From contig NC_134027.1 in the NCBI RefSeq assembly GCF_964204645.1, forward strand, positions 3,708,485 to 3,772,484: a stretch of 64,000 nt of DNA. The letters run 5' to 3'. Under the pieces are notes generated by a model. It had not been told where the DNA came from. It made no database searches and saw only the letters and a program-made list of their open reading frames with translations. The number at the start of each line of letters is the position of its first letter. Positions within the stretch are counted from its first letter, which is position 1. This stretch comes from Tubulanus polymorphus. Lineage: Eukaryota > Nemertea > Palaeonemertea > Tubulaniformes > Tubulanidae. Of this stretch, positions 1 to 14,702 are shown piece after piece. The position numbers and the translations under genes are program-made.

Positions 1-3000
1 AGTCCCGTGATATCATTCTGTTGTTCGCTGTCACTGCTAAATTATAAAATCCAAATTCGCTTCGATAATTCGCAGTTTTCTGCCCAGTGCCTCGTAATCA
101 TAGAAGAAACAGTGTATTTCCTACGTGGACGATGTTCGTAAAAGGTTTACACACGGCGCGCACACAAGATTCTGCGACGCCAGTTGGGGATCCTTGGAAG
201 AGACATCGCTCATAAATCGAATACAAACAAAGTCGTTGACGAATAAAATCGGATTTGCCGAGCTGCACTTAGTTCTGAGCACGTTTCGCATAGGAGATCC
301 TCAAATATTCATGTTTTCCTTGTTGTCCCGAGACAAATCATATATAATTACGTACATATTTCATCAAAAGACGCTCCTCGGTCGGAATCGATTTTCGTTT
401 AAACGGTTTCTCGATCAGGGCCCCGTAATGAAATTCCATTGACCCAAGGTTTTGTCAGTATCATGTATCCTAGGTAAGTTAAGTAATATGTTCAGGCGAT
501 ACATAATTCAGTTTTGTCTTTCAATAGATTCCCTTGATGTTAATGTCTAACAAATAGTTAGTGAACCTATTGTACGAAATAAATCGTACATTATGTAGAT
601 GGATATGATACTGCGCGATCCTACTTCCCAGCGGGCAAATGCCACTTCTTATGCCCAGAACGGAATCAAGAGTGTCAAAACCATGACTATGAAATGCTGT
701 TAAGTTTCTTCACGCCAAATGGCATCGGATTAATTTCAATTAATTGCACACGATTTGTCCTTCATTCGTACGCCATACTGATTCGACTTTACGTACCAGT
801 GCCAGCTCTTTTAACCTACGAAAGCTTTGACATCATTTCTTGCCATACATTTAGCATTTTGAAGTTTGAACGAACTCAGAAGATAGCAGATTCTAAGACT
901 ACGTTATTAGTCCCAGTGGTAATAAGTCGCCGTTTTGCGCATTGAGACACCACTGTTATGGAAATGCAGACACAGACATCGTGTGCATTCAATCGAAAGC
1001 GACATGTTTCATCAACATCAACAAGTTTCATCAAACTGACAAGACTAGCATGAACTAACGTTTATGATATTTCTGATAAAAAGGGGAATCCCGTCTCAAT
1101 GACTGTCGATTGGATCGGCTGAACTGTGAGAGTTTTATTTCTGCTATTAGCGTATAAATGTCTGCGTCCAATGGGGATATCAGCTTTTTTAATTATATCA
1201 TTGACCGCCACACCTGTACTTTCTTCGTGGTCATGTCATATTCATAGAATGCAGTCGTTGGGGTTGATTTAAAACCTTTGCCAACCCATTCCATGCATAT
1301 TTACCTACAACACCAAAGCCTCAACGACGTCAGGAAACCACTGCCAATTATTAGCTTTATGAGGGAAAAAATGGGATCTGTACGTAGAGGGCGCAGTATG
1401 ATGATAAAAACCAGGGAATCTGAACCGAAAAACAGTTACAGGATACAGGCGAACCGGAAAACTACACCAAGAATTCCACAGCGTAAGCTATTTTCTTTTG
1501 AGGATGATTGTCGGAAAAACGATCAACGAGGGAACATTAAGTGCAATCATGACAAGGATCAAATCATGCAGACGTTACATGACTGGCGTTTATTGTGATT
1601 AAGAGCTTAAAAAATACGCCGAAGAATCGGGCGAAGTTCGAGCATTTTTGTGCTTAAACTGAGTGCAGCTATGTCGCGCATTACGCACTCACATGGCGCT
1701 TCAATCGCAGATAAAAGTCTTACGAAGTTTAAAGAAGTTAGATGTTAATCATAAGTTCATACAATTTCGTTAATTCAGCTTAAGAACTCAACTAACAGTG
1801 ATTCATCCATTTCTGCACATCATTCGGGTTTATATATTCACAACATATATCAATGGTCATTAGCAACTTTTATGGATTGTAGGCTGTCTATTCCCTTAAT
1901 TCGTCCTTTCGCATTAATAGTGTCAAACTACAAATGCTATGATCTAGTTTTTTTTTATAATCACCCATGCAACCAAACGACAGAAAAAACGATGAAAGCT
2001 CATCCGTTCGTAATGTTTTTGAATTCGTAGCAAATATAGAGTAAACTGAGGATATTTTACCTTGGACAATCGTCGTTAATATGAAGACCCGCAACAATCC
2101 ATCAGTAATACGATTCATTCAGACTGACCAATATCACAAACTATATTAATCCGCTGTATTCCATAAAGGGTTTTTTTCCCACCGTTAATCCACGAGTGAT
2201 TTCGTCTGAGCGACGTCTGAACATGCATAAAAACATCCGCGTGACGATGAATTCTCTGTCGTCTCAGAATTCACCGTGTCGTGGGAGACCAGTTGCAACG
2301 AAGCTGGGCGAAAACATCAACTTTCCCACTGTTGTTATTGTGTCGCGTTCCCATCGTCAGTTTGTTGTGTACGTTGTGAGCGCCAAGTTTCCCTCAATTC
2401 GCCTACACGCTGCTTAACGCGTTGACGGCACTTCACCGGTGGTACTGATCTGAAACGCAGAGATTAAAGACAATGCTAAGGTAATCCCATTTCCGTTGCG
2501 TTCACAATTCAACCAAGTGGTGACTAGACTATTGACACAACGCAAACAAGTCAACATCATTGTCACGGTGTTACAGTTACACAGTGTTCGGTTGCAACCG
2601 ATAATGTGTTCCCAGCTTAAAAATTTTCAATTCCAAATCCTGTTTTTCTAAATTGCTTATTCTTGTTTTCCAGTCACATGCGTCAAGGTGCCAAAGGGGT
2701 GCTTCATCTAACCCGTCATATTCTTATTCTTCGAGGGTATTTTACACATAGCGTGCATTAAATTCAAGTTTTTCAAGATGGCGTTCTACGTACAAAAACT
2801 AAGAACACGTGGAATTGAAATTGATAGTTTACTCGGAAGTGATGTTTATCTTTTGCTGGCTGCATTTAAAATCGGTTTAAAAGTTTACTCTGTTCTCATT
2901 GATTCTAACGCCAACGCGAATACAATACGACGGCCATTACTCCCCGTATCCGCGTTCAATCATATCAATAAAACCCTGTCCTCGGTTTCACAGTATAGTC

Positions 3001-3887
3001 GATTGATCTGACATACGTGAACCATTGATTCAAAATTGATTGATTTTTCCTTAGAAATAAACGTGGGATGGGGTCCTGTAAATACGGAGATATCGTGAAA
3101 ATAACCGGCAGTCGAAGCGAAAATTGACACTTTTTACCGATAAACTAACGAACTAACAAAGCTAGTCTGTTCTTTATCCGCCGTGAAAGCTATGCATCGC
3201 TCACTGATATTCCGTCATCGATGCACACCTCTATTTTCCCGGATTAATAAACATCCGGAGTCCTACGATCTGTCAACGACAATAAGAATTTTTTTTATTG
3301 TCGGCGTCGTTTTATTGAAAGGTAAAGCATCGATCGGCGTAATGTAAACTTGTCTCGTGTTACGGTTTGATTTGAAAACCGACGACGTTTGTAATTGAAC
3401 ACGTTCTATCAAACACGAGGAGCTTATAAGACTATTACATGACCCGCGCATCATTATTCGAAAATTGGAATGCAACCATTTGGAATCAGTAATAAGCGGG
3501 TGGACGATGAACATCAGTTTAATGAAATCACAAAACGCACGTAGCTCGAAGATAATTATGATTAATATCCATCCATTATTCAAATGAATATTAATCTTCA
3601 TTTCATAGAGAAAATTCAATGAATTAATTCACAATAAGCTCGCGCTATGCTTTACTGACAAACTATATTCGTCATTTATTTGAATAGCGCCAGTACAAAC
3701 ACGTCGATAATAAAAACAACAAAAAGATACATTGATTAACTCGATCCCACTAGATACTAGATACATCACACAAAAAGAATGAAGACCACTTCACACAAAC
3801 TCTAGTAAGAAACATGATGGAACAAAATGCTTTTTACCAATGGGAATAGTGACCTGTATTGAGATTCTCTTCTGATTTGTATTACAG
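1..3887. other. Intergenic or intronic DNA, no supported gene
   Basis: I see no recognisable protein. The open frames here are short and several begin with GTG or TTG, so they look like chance. A good donor context (CCTAG followed by gtaagtt) lies near 473, nine bases after an ATG at 464, and could end a 5' exon. Nothing else supports a transcript. No repeat was recognised by eye. Confidence 0.4.
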
Positions 3888-3946
3888 ACATGGCTTTTCG
3901 GAAGCCATTACAGTGTCAGCGGCTGGCTAAGCGTCTTATCTCTGAA
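3888..3946 (+). CDS. Candidate internal exon, unidentified
   Basis: This 59-nt segment is preceded by a polypyrimidine stretch ending in attacag and followed by gtaagc, both good consensus splice sites. Two of the three frames are open across it. One gives a Trp/Gly/Ser-rich hydrophobic peptide (starts TWLFG) and the other a basic one (starts MAFRK). I do not recognise either. It could be one exon of a long-intron gene on the plus strand that also includes 14703-14864, but no link is visible in the sequence. Chance splice-like sites remain possible. Confidence 0.25.
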
Positions 3947-6239
3947 GTAAGCATTTTATCTGACGGACAGCTTTCCTCAAGTTGGCAATGAAATATTTAT
4001 TGTGTCTGATGCGTGTCTATTGTGTCTGATATCCCAATTTTCACGTAAATACGTAAATGGTTTTCACTAGGATTTGAAAGACGATACTAAAGAAAATACT
4101 GATCAATCTTTTCTCTTTCATCTTTTTCGTGACGAGTCTCTACGTAACTAATTAAATTGAACCGCGGAGAAATTGCTGCTCGAACGTAGTATTCCAGTGA
4201 ATACAGGACGGATATAGAATGTTTTCATCGCTTGTTTGCTATAAACCCGGAGCAAAAATGATGTAGATATATATGAATATATAAACGGAGGAAAAAACGC
4301 GTGGGAATCGTGAATAACTGTATGATGAAAGAAATACTGTTACTCACCCTAAGCTGTTTATATCAGGGAAGTAAAGACAAAACCTATGATATATGGGTCT
4401 GGCAAAGATCTTCCCCGTCAGACGGAAAAGGTTATTCCAATTAGGGCTAACGTGCTTGTTTTCGATATTCTAATGGAATATCGGAATCTGAATATCTTTT
4501 TATGCGGTGTTTAGGTTGTTAGTTTATTTTGAAAGTAGCGGAAGCCTTGGTGTATCACGTATGAAGTGCACGGACGCATAGCAATTTCAACACGATCAAA
4601 TTTACAATGAAAACCCGAATCTCATTGATAAAGGTTACACAAATAGAGCATGTATTCATTCAATGAATCATTGCAGCAAATTCCATTCACAGTCCCTTCA
4701 TCTAGGCGTGGATTCGTCGCGATTTCAATTTACTCAGTGTCAAAATTTCCCGCCGCAAAATTCTCAAAACGCCAATTTCGCATAGCAAGCCGTTATTAAA
4801 CTGTCATGTCTTACGGCAGCGATGGAAGTTTTCCGACGCAAAAATAGGTAATAGTAAATTCCTACAAATATAATACATTAACGTTGATCATGGAGTAGAA
4901 ATATGAATGCATGTTTGTACCGAACGTAATAGCGTCATCGACGGTTAATCGATATGTAAATCGAATGTTTTTACATAAAGCGTCATGAGATCTGAAATTC
5001 TTTAATTTCCCTATACGAACGAAGATTCAAGAGAATCAATTGATTTCTAGTAATGAAAAGTGTATAGAACATGCGTATATTGAATCACGTTAGTCTTGTT
5101 TATTGCCATATATATCCAAAACCTGTCATTTTTTAAACTCTACTCTTTTTTCATATCCAATATGCGACGCATTAAACAATCTTTTAACTAATGATACGTC
5201 GCTTGTTAGCCAATACTAGACATAATATATGGAGTTGTGTGTTATTAAACCCCGAGGAGATGTCTGTATACAGACGATAGATATTACAAAATTAACATCC
5301 TGTCGGAGCCGTTACAGCGGTGTATGACAATCTTTAGTTACTTATAGACTATTCAGATCGATCGAAGGAAGTAAGTATGTATGACAATTAGCTGATGAAA
5401 AAAGTTTAAAATTAAGAAAACTAACTTGTAAGTTCAATGGAGCCTTGAAAAATAACACATATGTTGCTCAATGGCAATAGTATTACGGACCAATAAAGTT
5501 ATTTTGGATTTGAATATATCATTAATTGAATTGAATTGACCGGCAACCAGTCTAGCCAAGACGTATTGATTTTACATACAATGTACATAGCCTGTCATGC
5601 TTTCCGTGAAATAAATTTGAACTTGAACATGACCTTAACTTGACGTAATGCACATTCACAATTATTATTTTGACACGTCAATACCGATGACGTAGTGCAC
5701 ATACACTCACACATAACCCCTCAAATAATGTACAGCAGTTATCAATGTATATAGATATTATTGAACAGCAGTTATCAATGTATATAGATATAATTGTAAC
5801 GATATCAATCAAATCGTTGGATGATTATTGAATTTGTTGATTTGATTCGCAGATAACCCTAACATACGTAACTAATAATTTAAAGTGAAATATATTACGG
5901 GTGTGGTTCTGAATATTCGAATCTAAAATCGAAGCTTTTACAAATGTTTAATTCGATGACTGGCTTACACAAAGACGAGACTAATACTGCTTCTTCCACA
6001 GGATTGATTTTTCTGAAACGAAGATTTTACACCCCCGCGTTGCTTCCGCATTTCGTTTGAGAATCGACGTTTAAAAAGTTTCTAGTTCACGGTATGTTGG
6101 TGGACGATCAAAGCGATATTTTTCGTTCTGTGTCGTGGGACAATTTTTATCTGCGGATAGGACAGTTCTTTGGCCTACACGGTAAATGGGAGTTCATGTG
6201 GTCATCACGGACAATGGCTGCCATCACTATGTACAGAAT
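3947..6239. other. Non-coding stretch with a short tandem duplication
   Basis: No gene is supported. On the minus strand, 4348-4398 is flanked by an acceptor (gatctttgccag) and a donor (gtgagt) and has one open frame, so it is a weak exon candidate. A 33-bp direct duplication lies at 5732-5796. The rest is AT-rich and without recognisable features. Confidence 0.35.
5732..5796. repeat. 33-bp tandem duplication, two copies
   Basis: The unit begins acagcagttatcaatg and occurs at 5732-5764 and again from 5765. The copies are almost identical, so the duplication is recent. No coding or structural role is visible. Confidence 0.85.
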
Positions 6240-6373
6240 CAGAGTCCGAAAATGTAACTGAAGCTAGTAGTTTATTCAATGTCTCGACCGTATCCTAATA
6301 GTCATCTTCGACTATTAGGATATAGTAGAAACGTTGAATAAACTACTTGCTTCAGTTACATTTTCGGACTCTG
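6240..6373. repeat. Near-perfect inverted repeat, 64-bp arms with a 6-nt loop
   Basis: The left arm (6240-6303) starts CAGAGTCCGAAAATG and ends CTAATAGTC. The right arm (6310-6373) is its reverse complement with a few mismatches. The spacer is only ATCTTC. RNA from either strand would fold into one long hairpin. The arms are longer than in a typical animal pre-miRNA. It is more like a small foldback MITE remnant or a hairpin-siRNA source. No flanking target-site duplication was identified with confidence. Confidence 0.9.
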
Positions 6374-9300
6374 TTTTTTCGTTATTATTGCGGAATTCTC
6401 TCTACACAATGTACAGAAATATTCGCCCATTCTCCCCGGCGTAAAACGAATGTTTCTGACATCATGATACAGCGCAAATCAACTAAAAAATCAGAACAGA
6501 TTACGAAAATAGAAAGAATTATCAATAATTCAGTGAGGGTTGGTATACAAAACAATCCTTCGCAGTTATGGTTCTATGGTATAGTAAGGCATTTAGGTCT
6601 ACCGGGGGTGATCCCAGAATGATTTCGATTGGGATTATTGCCCATTCACATTAGCACAATTTAGTAAATTACCCATGGTGACCGGTTGGGGTCGTCAGCT
6701 GAATACCCGTAGTCCCCATGCACATTCTATTTTATTCTTCCTTGCAGCTTAGTCTCAGTAATTAACGAATTGTTACGAAAGTGTTGCGGGCAGCCAAGAA
6801 CTGCTGTGGACAATCGCGCTATTTGTCTCTTGTGACCACCGTTGCACGCCAAGTTAATGACGGTTAATGAAGGAAACGGTCACTGGCCCTGCAGGAATGG
6901 ACGCGACAAGTTAGCAACAAGTGTAAAATAGGACGTCGATGAACACCACCACACAACACCACCACAACCTTGCCCAACCTTGAAATATTTACCCCATTTA
7001 ACTGACCCTTAGCTGGTAACATAAGAAAGGTACAATTATACTTATTTCATTGAGGGGATTTTAAATTCATCTCTAGGACTGAGTGATAAAAAACAGCCGA
7101 ATCTGCTAAATCGCGTAGCTTTATTTGCTTCGATTTAGAATGAAATATATTATTTTTTCTATTTGATCACACATGGAAACATGGACAAATTTGTCATACA
7201 TGATCGTTGAAATAAACACCCATTCGTGAAGTTACTTCAACCACCCGCGGTTATCTAATTAATTACTTGTATTTCACTAAATATTGCATTTGCGCACATT
7301 AAGCTAATTGCTACGCGATATGAATAGCTGGTATTTCGAAGATAAAAAGAACGGTATGTTATAGAAATCTCTTTGATTACAAAGTTATGGGTGGGTCATA
7401 TCACCATTCCTTGTATACTGGTGAATTCAGGGTTAATCTATTCAAAGAAAGGTATACGGTCATCTGTATACGTATAGCTATTACCGGACTATCTTAGCGA
7501 TGTAGATACGTCTATCGTTTTGTCTTAGATAGATTATTCGTTTCGCCTCGAACCAATGTCTACTTTAGCAACGAAAACATCGAAGTGGAAGTAATCAAGT
7601 TTAGGCTGTTTTACGCTTTATTAGTGCTGTGCAAAAAGTGTAAGCATTCAATTAGGGAACGAGATTTTGTCTGATGTGAAACTGATGGAAAAAGACATAT
7701 TCCAGCAAAACGATGATCGTAGATACACGCTTCGTTATAACGGTGTGACGTTTCCCGGCGCCACAGTGACCTTGACTGAATGAACAATCCCGATCAAACC
7801 AGTACCATTTAATATAGATGTACATAAAGTATCAGAGGAAATTAACTTAAATACCTCCCCAGTTGTGTTTTATACATAAAACTACCAAATATTGAAAAAG
7901 TGTACATTTTTGGTCCGGTTGTTCCACATCATTTTCGTGTTATCAGATACTCAATCAATCTGATGTAACATGGATATAAAATCGAAATTGTACGTGGGGG
8001 ATACACACGCCATCGGTGAAGCAGATTCCACGCCGTGATATGTGTTATCTCATTTTTATTTTATTGAACCGGTTAAAGCCGCATCGCTATCATATCATCA
8101 TATCAAATTATCTCCCACTAGCCACGGGCAAAGACAGGATTTGACCGAATTATTTTCAATAATATTGTTATTAATAGTAGATAATACGTTGCAACGCTTC
8201 CTACTCTGACTAGGGATTGGCAAAAGATAATTGCTTTCGTTAACGACCGAAAAGCGTTGACGCTTTCATATTTGTTTAAACCGGCTGTAAGAGGCCCTTC
8301 AAATATTTGCTATCCTTGCCTCGTCAAGCGAAGCGTCCTAAACTACGTAGGCTGTGAAAAATACATATGCCGCGACTAATGAATGAACGGTGTTCCTAGC
8401 ATCGATCCAAAACTATATCCAGAAGAAGTGAAGAAAATTTCATAACCTCAAGTAAAAACGAATTGTCAGGGGCAGGGTGATGATTCGACTTACTTTTACC
8501 AACCTTCTGAATCTACGGCGTAACCCGTTCGTTCATTCTAGGATGAATCCCTACTGAAGCCTAATCAGCTGCAATCAAGAAGATGTGAAAGGCGTTTCGC
8601 ATAACGCGAGCAAAACATATATATTTTTCAATCAGCGAATTATTCTCTAGACATTTTGATCAATAGGATCTGGTGGTTGTAATTGTGTTGACACGGCTTT
8701 GAAATCTAGGCCGTTAATTATAAATTACTGAGGATCAGTTTTCAGTCGGCTCTGCCATCGATCAACGTCGTCAGGCTGCATCTCGCCAGGGACAGGCAGG
8801 CCGTCGTCTGAGTACTATTGAAAAACGAAGACATCGTCGCTAGCATTAAATAGCGCCTTTTACCGCCGTCGAAAATTGCCATTAACCGACTAAAAAATTC
8901 ATCAAAATATGTCCCTGCAATATGAACTCACGCACTGTCTCCATCAGTGCAGTGCACGAACTTATTAACTTTTTTATCAAATACATAACTTGTGTATACT
9001 ATCAATTTTGTTCATTTGCTCCTCAACACGCTGACGTAATGGTGATATACAGAATCGCGCAGTGTAATGCTCACACATTTTCTAAACAATCTGAAAACGA
9101 ACGTAAATGAGCCCCTGGCTGTCTTCATATTCAATCATACACATGAAATCCACATGATTTACCTAGGATATAATGTCTTTTGAACTACAGCGACGGCTGG
9201 GCCAATGAATAAATTAAACTTGTCCTTTTCTCTTGCCTAAAAACCTGGAAGCAATAGACAAGACAAGCCGTATAAGAAAGAGATAGAGGACGATGTCTTT

Positions 9301-12300
9301 TTTTATGTCATACAGGGAATATTCAAAACGAAAACAAGACCTAAAGATTTATATGTATGCCAATGAATGCATAGAAAGATTATACTTTCTTGGTACGCGA
9401 AGGGGCACTGGGATTTTCATCCATTTTTGTCTATTACTGTCTATGATATATTATTCATGCAAATGACGCACGAAGGGAAAAAGAATGAATCGAAATATTT
9501 CCGCAAAACAAACTTGGTGAAAGTCGTTGAGGTTGTATTAAGTGATATTGACATGTACTGCCATCGTAGTAGCTCAAAACGGTGAACGTTTCGCCAACTT
9601 TGCAATATTCTGTAATATCTGCTTTCAACAAGAAGAAATCATTCGTTATCCTTTTTCAATTATTCGCGTCTGAAATGATGCACCAGTCATTCGTCTACGT
9701 CGTCACCTTCGATTAAAATGCATTCTGGAATACGCGATGCCGATGGTGAGATGAGTGAACGTCTAGCCATGCAAAAACAATCGACTTATTTGCATATGGC
9801 AAGCACGACATTTTCATATCAGTCCTACGCGTGTAACTTGGAAATCCAAATGGATTTTACCATTAATGTGTAAAGGCATCCCGCAACGCATTTTAATGCT
9901 CAATATTTTTAAAAGCCCTCAATAACACGATCGCCTCGATATTAATGATTAACGTGTTTCAAACGAAATCTACAAAAATTGATGACAAGATATCGAGGAA
10001 TTAGAACTATAGCCTAACACAGAACGGCTTGTAAAAGACTAGTTTGCTGTTCTCTATGATCATAAAATTTCAAGGAACCACCTCACGTTCGCTCTACTGG
10101 CATCAACGTTTTGTTCAATCGGCATTCAATGGATTAATCAGATACTTTCGTTATTGCGTAGTGGTTTCTTATGTTTCCGGTATTTGTCGTTAACGTGCGC
10201 TGATAGACAGTTTGCTTTTAACCGGTTGTAAATTGGTCTGGTTTACGAGCCACATTCTTTCGATCCGACGAATTTAGATCTAATCTCTTCAACAGCGCTG
10301 GATTTTATGTTGTACGGGTTTGTAACGGGATTATGGAGACGGAAGCGACTGTTTTTTCTTCTTCGTTTCACCATCACGACGAATCTACGTCAGGCAATCA
10401 AACCGTGTGGGGAGGAAATTCGTATGTTTATCACGAACGATGTTTTCATTCCCAACGATTATTTCGGAACAGTACATTCACGGATGAACCCACTGCTTTC
10501 AATTGTTTAGGCAAATGCCTACAGTTTGATATATTTATACACAGTAGCCATAAAAAGCATTTGTAGAATATGCGCTTATAGCGTTACTTCCTGACACCCA
10601 CGCGGATCACATGATCCAAAATTTTACGTGAGCTGAATAGGAAGCTACGTAAATGGCATCGAAATTACTTTCTACTTAATATCGAATCATCGAATTTAAG
10701 CAATTCCCACCTAGCTATTAATTGATGCAAATAAAATGCGTTGGTGTTTATTCTATACTTATGAGAAGGCGATAAAACGAAGTAGAAATAAATTAGATTT
10801 ATAATTCCTTGCCATTTACCCAAAAATAACGCTTTGCCTGTAACCCCTCTTTATGTATTTTTGCCGATACTGATAACAGTTGTATACAAAATTCTATGTT
10901 TTGATTATGACTTTTCTATGGTCGCTCCCTCGGCAATCATCTAAAAATGGAATGAGGCATTATCAACCAGACAAAACCGAAATGTTGTAACTACCCATGT
11001 TTGGGGAACATCTGGTCATAGATATGATTTCAATCATTCTAAGATAATCTTTAATCACTATGAAATAGGTTTTCTTTCGAATAGTGTTATCCGACGTCAG
11101 GTGGTTTAGTCAGGCTTAGTAACTTCTGTTTTCCAACACGTGTCGATGTGGCAACACGGGTCTCTGATCCCGTTGCAAACTTTTAGCACATGTTTTGGCT
11201 GGCTTGTCAATCTTATTTAATCGAGTTATATATGAAATTGCTTTTAAGGTAAGCATCTTAGTCATATTATTATGAATTGCAATTTTTTTTTACCTTAGTC
11301 TCATTCCTTCATGATGTCGCTTAGTCAAACACCGAAAATCTAGGGCCAGTTTTATAGACTGGTATCAATTTTAAGCCGAGGCTAACTCAACTAATTTTCT
11401 ATTTAGTTAACCCCTCGCAGTTTTCGACGGATTTTACGATGTTTTTATTCCATCGGTTTTGTTATTGTGTGTTTGTAACGCATTTTGCACACTTTCATTT
11501 ATATTCTCGCTGATAGTAAGCATGCGATAAACTTCTCTTTTTCGGGATTAAGAACAACCAAAATAGATGCTCGTACAACAATCGCGTTGTTGTTGATTGA
11601 AGTGTCTGAAATCTAGGACGTCGATAGCTATCGTTTAATAATCTCGAGATCAATTCATCGTTATTTCATTTAGCCCGAAACTAGAACACCGACACACGTC
11701 ATATCATTTCATCTCGATGACTCGGCGTCATAATTCGTTATTGCCAATGTCGTTGTTGAGATGATATTTAGATGTAAATTTGTTCACGATGCCCGCTACG
11801 GTTTTAATTAAACAGCTATTTCATCAAATCACCGTCAAAACAAACCGCTCGATCAAAGCTTCTATACCGCCAGTTACGAGTTCTTTGTTTCAAGATATAC
11901 CTCACTAATAGTGACAAAAAAGAACAATTTCGAATTATTTCCTCATATGTTTTACTAGCAATAACTTTTTGCATTTATTGCATTTTACATTGAGCGTTAC
12001 TTTAAATAGGCGTCATTACTACGTATTTGCTCTTATCATCATCATTATCAACATCATCACAAAGTGATGATATCAATCAGTCGCCAAAACCTGGCAAAGT
12101 TTTCAATTATCTTTTTCAGAAGAGCTTCATAAGGGTTCATATTGCGGTCAATCTATTGCACGCAAAATGATGAACCGTTTGGGATCGTAAAACACTAGAG
12201 ATACGTAGAAATAATGATATATCTATCATCCTCCACAAATGATGACCAATTCATCTTTTGTCTGATGAAAAGATTCAGAACCGCGTAAAATCACGTTCTC

Positions 12301-14702
12301 ACTGGAGACATTTACGTGCTATTGCTCGACATCTATAGATACAAATTCCATCACCAAATATGGGTTATGTGTGCTTATAAAGTTGCAGTTTATATTGAAT
12401 TTATTATATCATATTTGTATGAATTTATCATATTCATAAATCAAAACGGTTTGATTTCGTTACAAAAGAAGAGACAAAAATGTATTATCTGAAAAACCTA
12501 TAACCCTAATCTGGCATTGTAGACGAGTTCCGATCGAATTCTCCAGTCTTCTATTTAGAATAAATCCGGATTGAACGTGTGTTTAGTCACTCGTGAACCT
12601 GTTTATCAACCTGACGGTGTGTTTGTCGTCGAGGACAAATTAGATTCAGCTGATGAGGGATAATATGTTTAAGAAACGATGAACCGTGTAAGCCCGCGTC
12701 CTCATTGGATTCCATTTCGGTTTACGCCTTCAGTCGCTTTCCAGCGAACTATTCACGAACAATTATTGGAAATTACTTTATTCTGGGATTTTGCGAAAAT
12801 TGGACACTGTCTAAGAAATTAACGAAAGAAAGAAAAATGATCCGTTGAAAATAATTGATTACCTAAACTTTTCTATTCTTTACACAGCTGCGTTCAGTAT
12901 AGATTACAACAGTAAATGCGATAGCGTTAAATCATCCCTTGCCAGTATTTTGAACTGCGTGATTATTTACTGTACAAAAAAAGTTAAGCTTACCCAAGCC
13001 GCATCCCCCTTTTCAACGCTATGCATTGTCGATTGACAATCATGTTACTTTTTTCTTCCCGTCAACTAATACACCATCAATGGATACTTTTGCCATTCTG
13101 GCGTATACCAGATGAACGGCAAATGGTTGCTGAAATGTAATGCTTTATAGAACTGAGGACCGTCTTATCACGTCCCTGGGAGGTAATAACGTTTTTATCG
13201 GATATCTCACAAAAAGTCAGATGGATGTGTGAAGTGCCCAGGAAGTTTTAAAACTATTAATGTACACCAACTTTCCATGATATGCTCCGGAAAAAAATTC
13301 TGAAGTTTTCCTTTGAAATATCTAGATTGCTTCGTTCTTGTTTCCTATTTCTGAACGATTCTCATGTGCTGAACCTGCGCATCTAACGATAAATCCGACC
13401 TAACTGTTAAAAACTGACGCCAAACCCGCCCAACTTCGCAATCAAAGATGAAAGGAAATAGAAACCGGCACTTATCCAAAAGTCAATATTCACCGGTAAA
13501 GCTGCTACTGTATTCTGAAAACTGATCCAAAAGCGAGATCATGATAGTCCCACATGTGTTTTATGTAGAAGGATTTTGAAAATAAGAAAACCGCACCGAA
13601 GGATTTTTTTTTCGAAGTTCGGGGTCTCTAATTATAAGTATAAAAATGTATGATGAGAATACTCTATACCATTAAGCATTCAAAATTAGTGAAGTTAATG
13701 AATTCTAGAATTCGGCCATTTTACTTACTTATCCGTTTGAGTTTGTACAAATCATCCATATATTCCGGACAATGAACAGAAAAAAACGTGAAAAATAGCA
13801 CCGCCTACATATCCATTAATCCAGCGACTACCTGATGAATGTGACTTAGAGAATGCGTCGCTAACAACGATGTTGCCTACGCGCAGTGGAGTGAATTCTC
13901 AACAATACTGGACCTCGTATATGACGATATGCACTTACCAAGATTGTTTTATATCTAGAGTTATAGAAATTGCAATTTGAATGCTTATTGGTTGCAGTTA
14001 TTTTAAGAAGAATCCGGACAATTTTGCATGACTTTCTGGTGTGACGTTTCGCTAGAAGCCGAATACAGAAATCGCGATATTAACAAAATTTACGGCGCAC
14101 GAAATGAGGAATATTTTACATTTTACGAGTCTGAAGCGGATTCTCACAGTCAATTGCGGTCCCTTTACACGAGTCTCGAGAAATAAATCAGGAATGAAAT
14201 CTTACTTCGATACTGAGATGCAATGAATGGAAAAGACCTATTGCTGATATAAAAAAAAATCATTGCTACATAATCAAGGAATTCGCTGGTCAAATTCATC
14301 ATTCGTCACTGATGATTTCTCTTATATCACTCGATGGTTCCATTGATTCTTTTTTACCGCACGGCGTAGAGCGCTTGTGCGTCATTTCGTATTAGTTACT
14401 AGTCTACACAGATTCTACGAGGTGTATATCGAATAGCGCACCAGAGAACAGAACTCGATCCTCTCTTCTAGGGACAAGAGAAAAATGAAATATTGAACAG
14501 CGACTGCTCATTTTGTCACTTTCCCGATGTTTATGTGAAGCATCGCTTTCAACGATGAAATGCTATAATAAGATAATTGTTTTATTCTTTAATGAACGTG
14601 TCAACGCTTCGGCGGATAATGCTTGGCAAAAACAAATTACAGATTCTGATTATAGTTAGTTTTATGATATCCTTTAGTGATTATTGCGCCATGTATTTCC
14701 AG
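6374..14702. other. Long stretch without a supported gene
   Basis: Only short chance-like open frames are visible. Two places have splice-like context on the plus strand. At 13150-13183 a 34-nt open segment lies between tttatag and gtaata. At about 11241-11244 a short ATG-initiated Leu-rich stretch ends at gtaagc. Neither can be assigned to a protein. I saw no repeat family, RNA gene or transposase remnant. This could be intron of a gene whose exons include 14703-14864. Confidence 0.35.
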
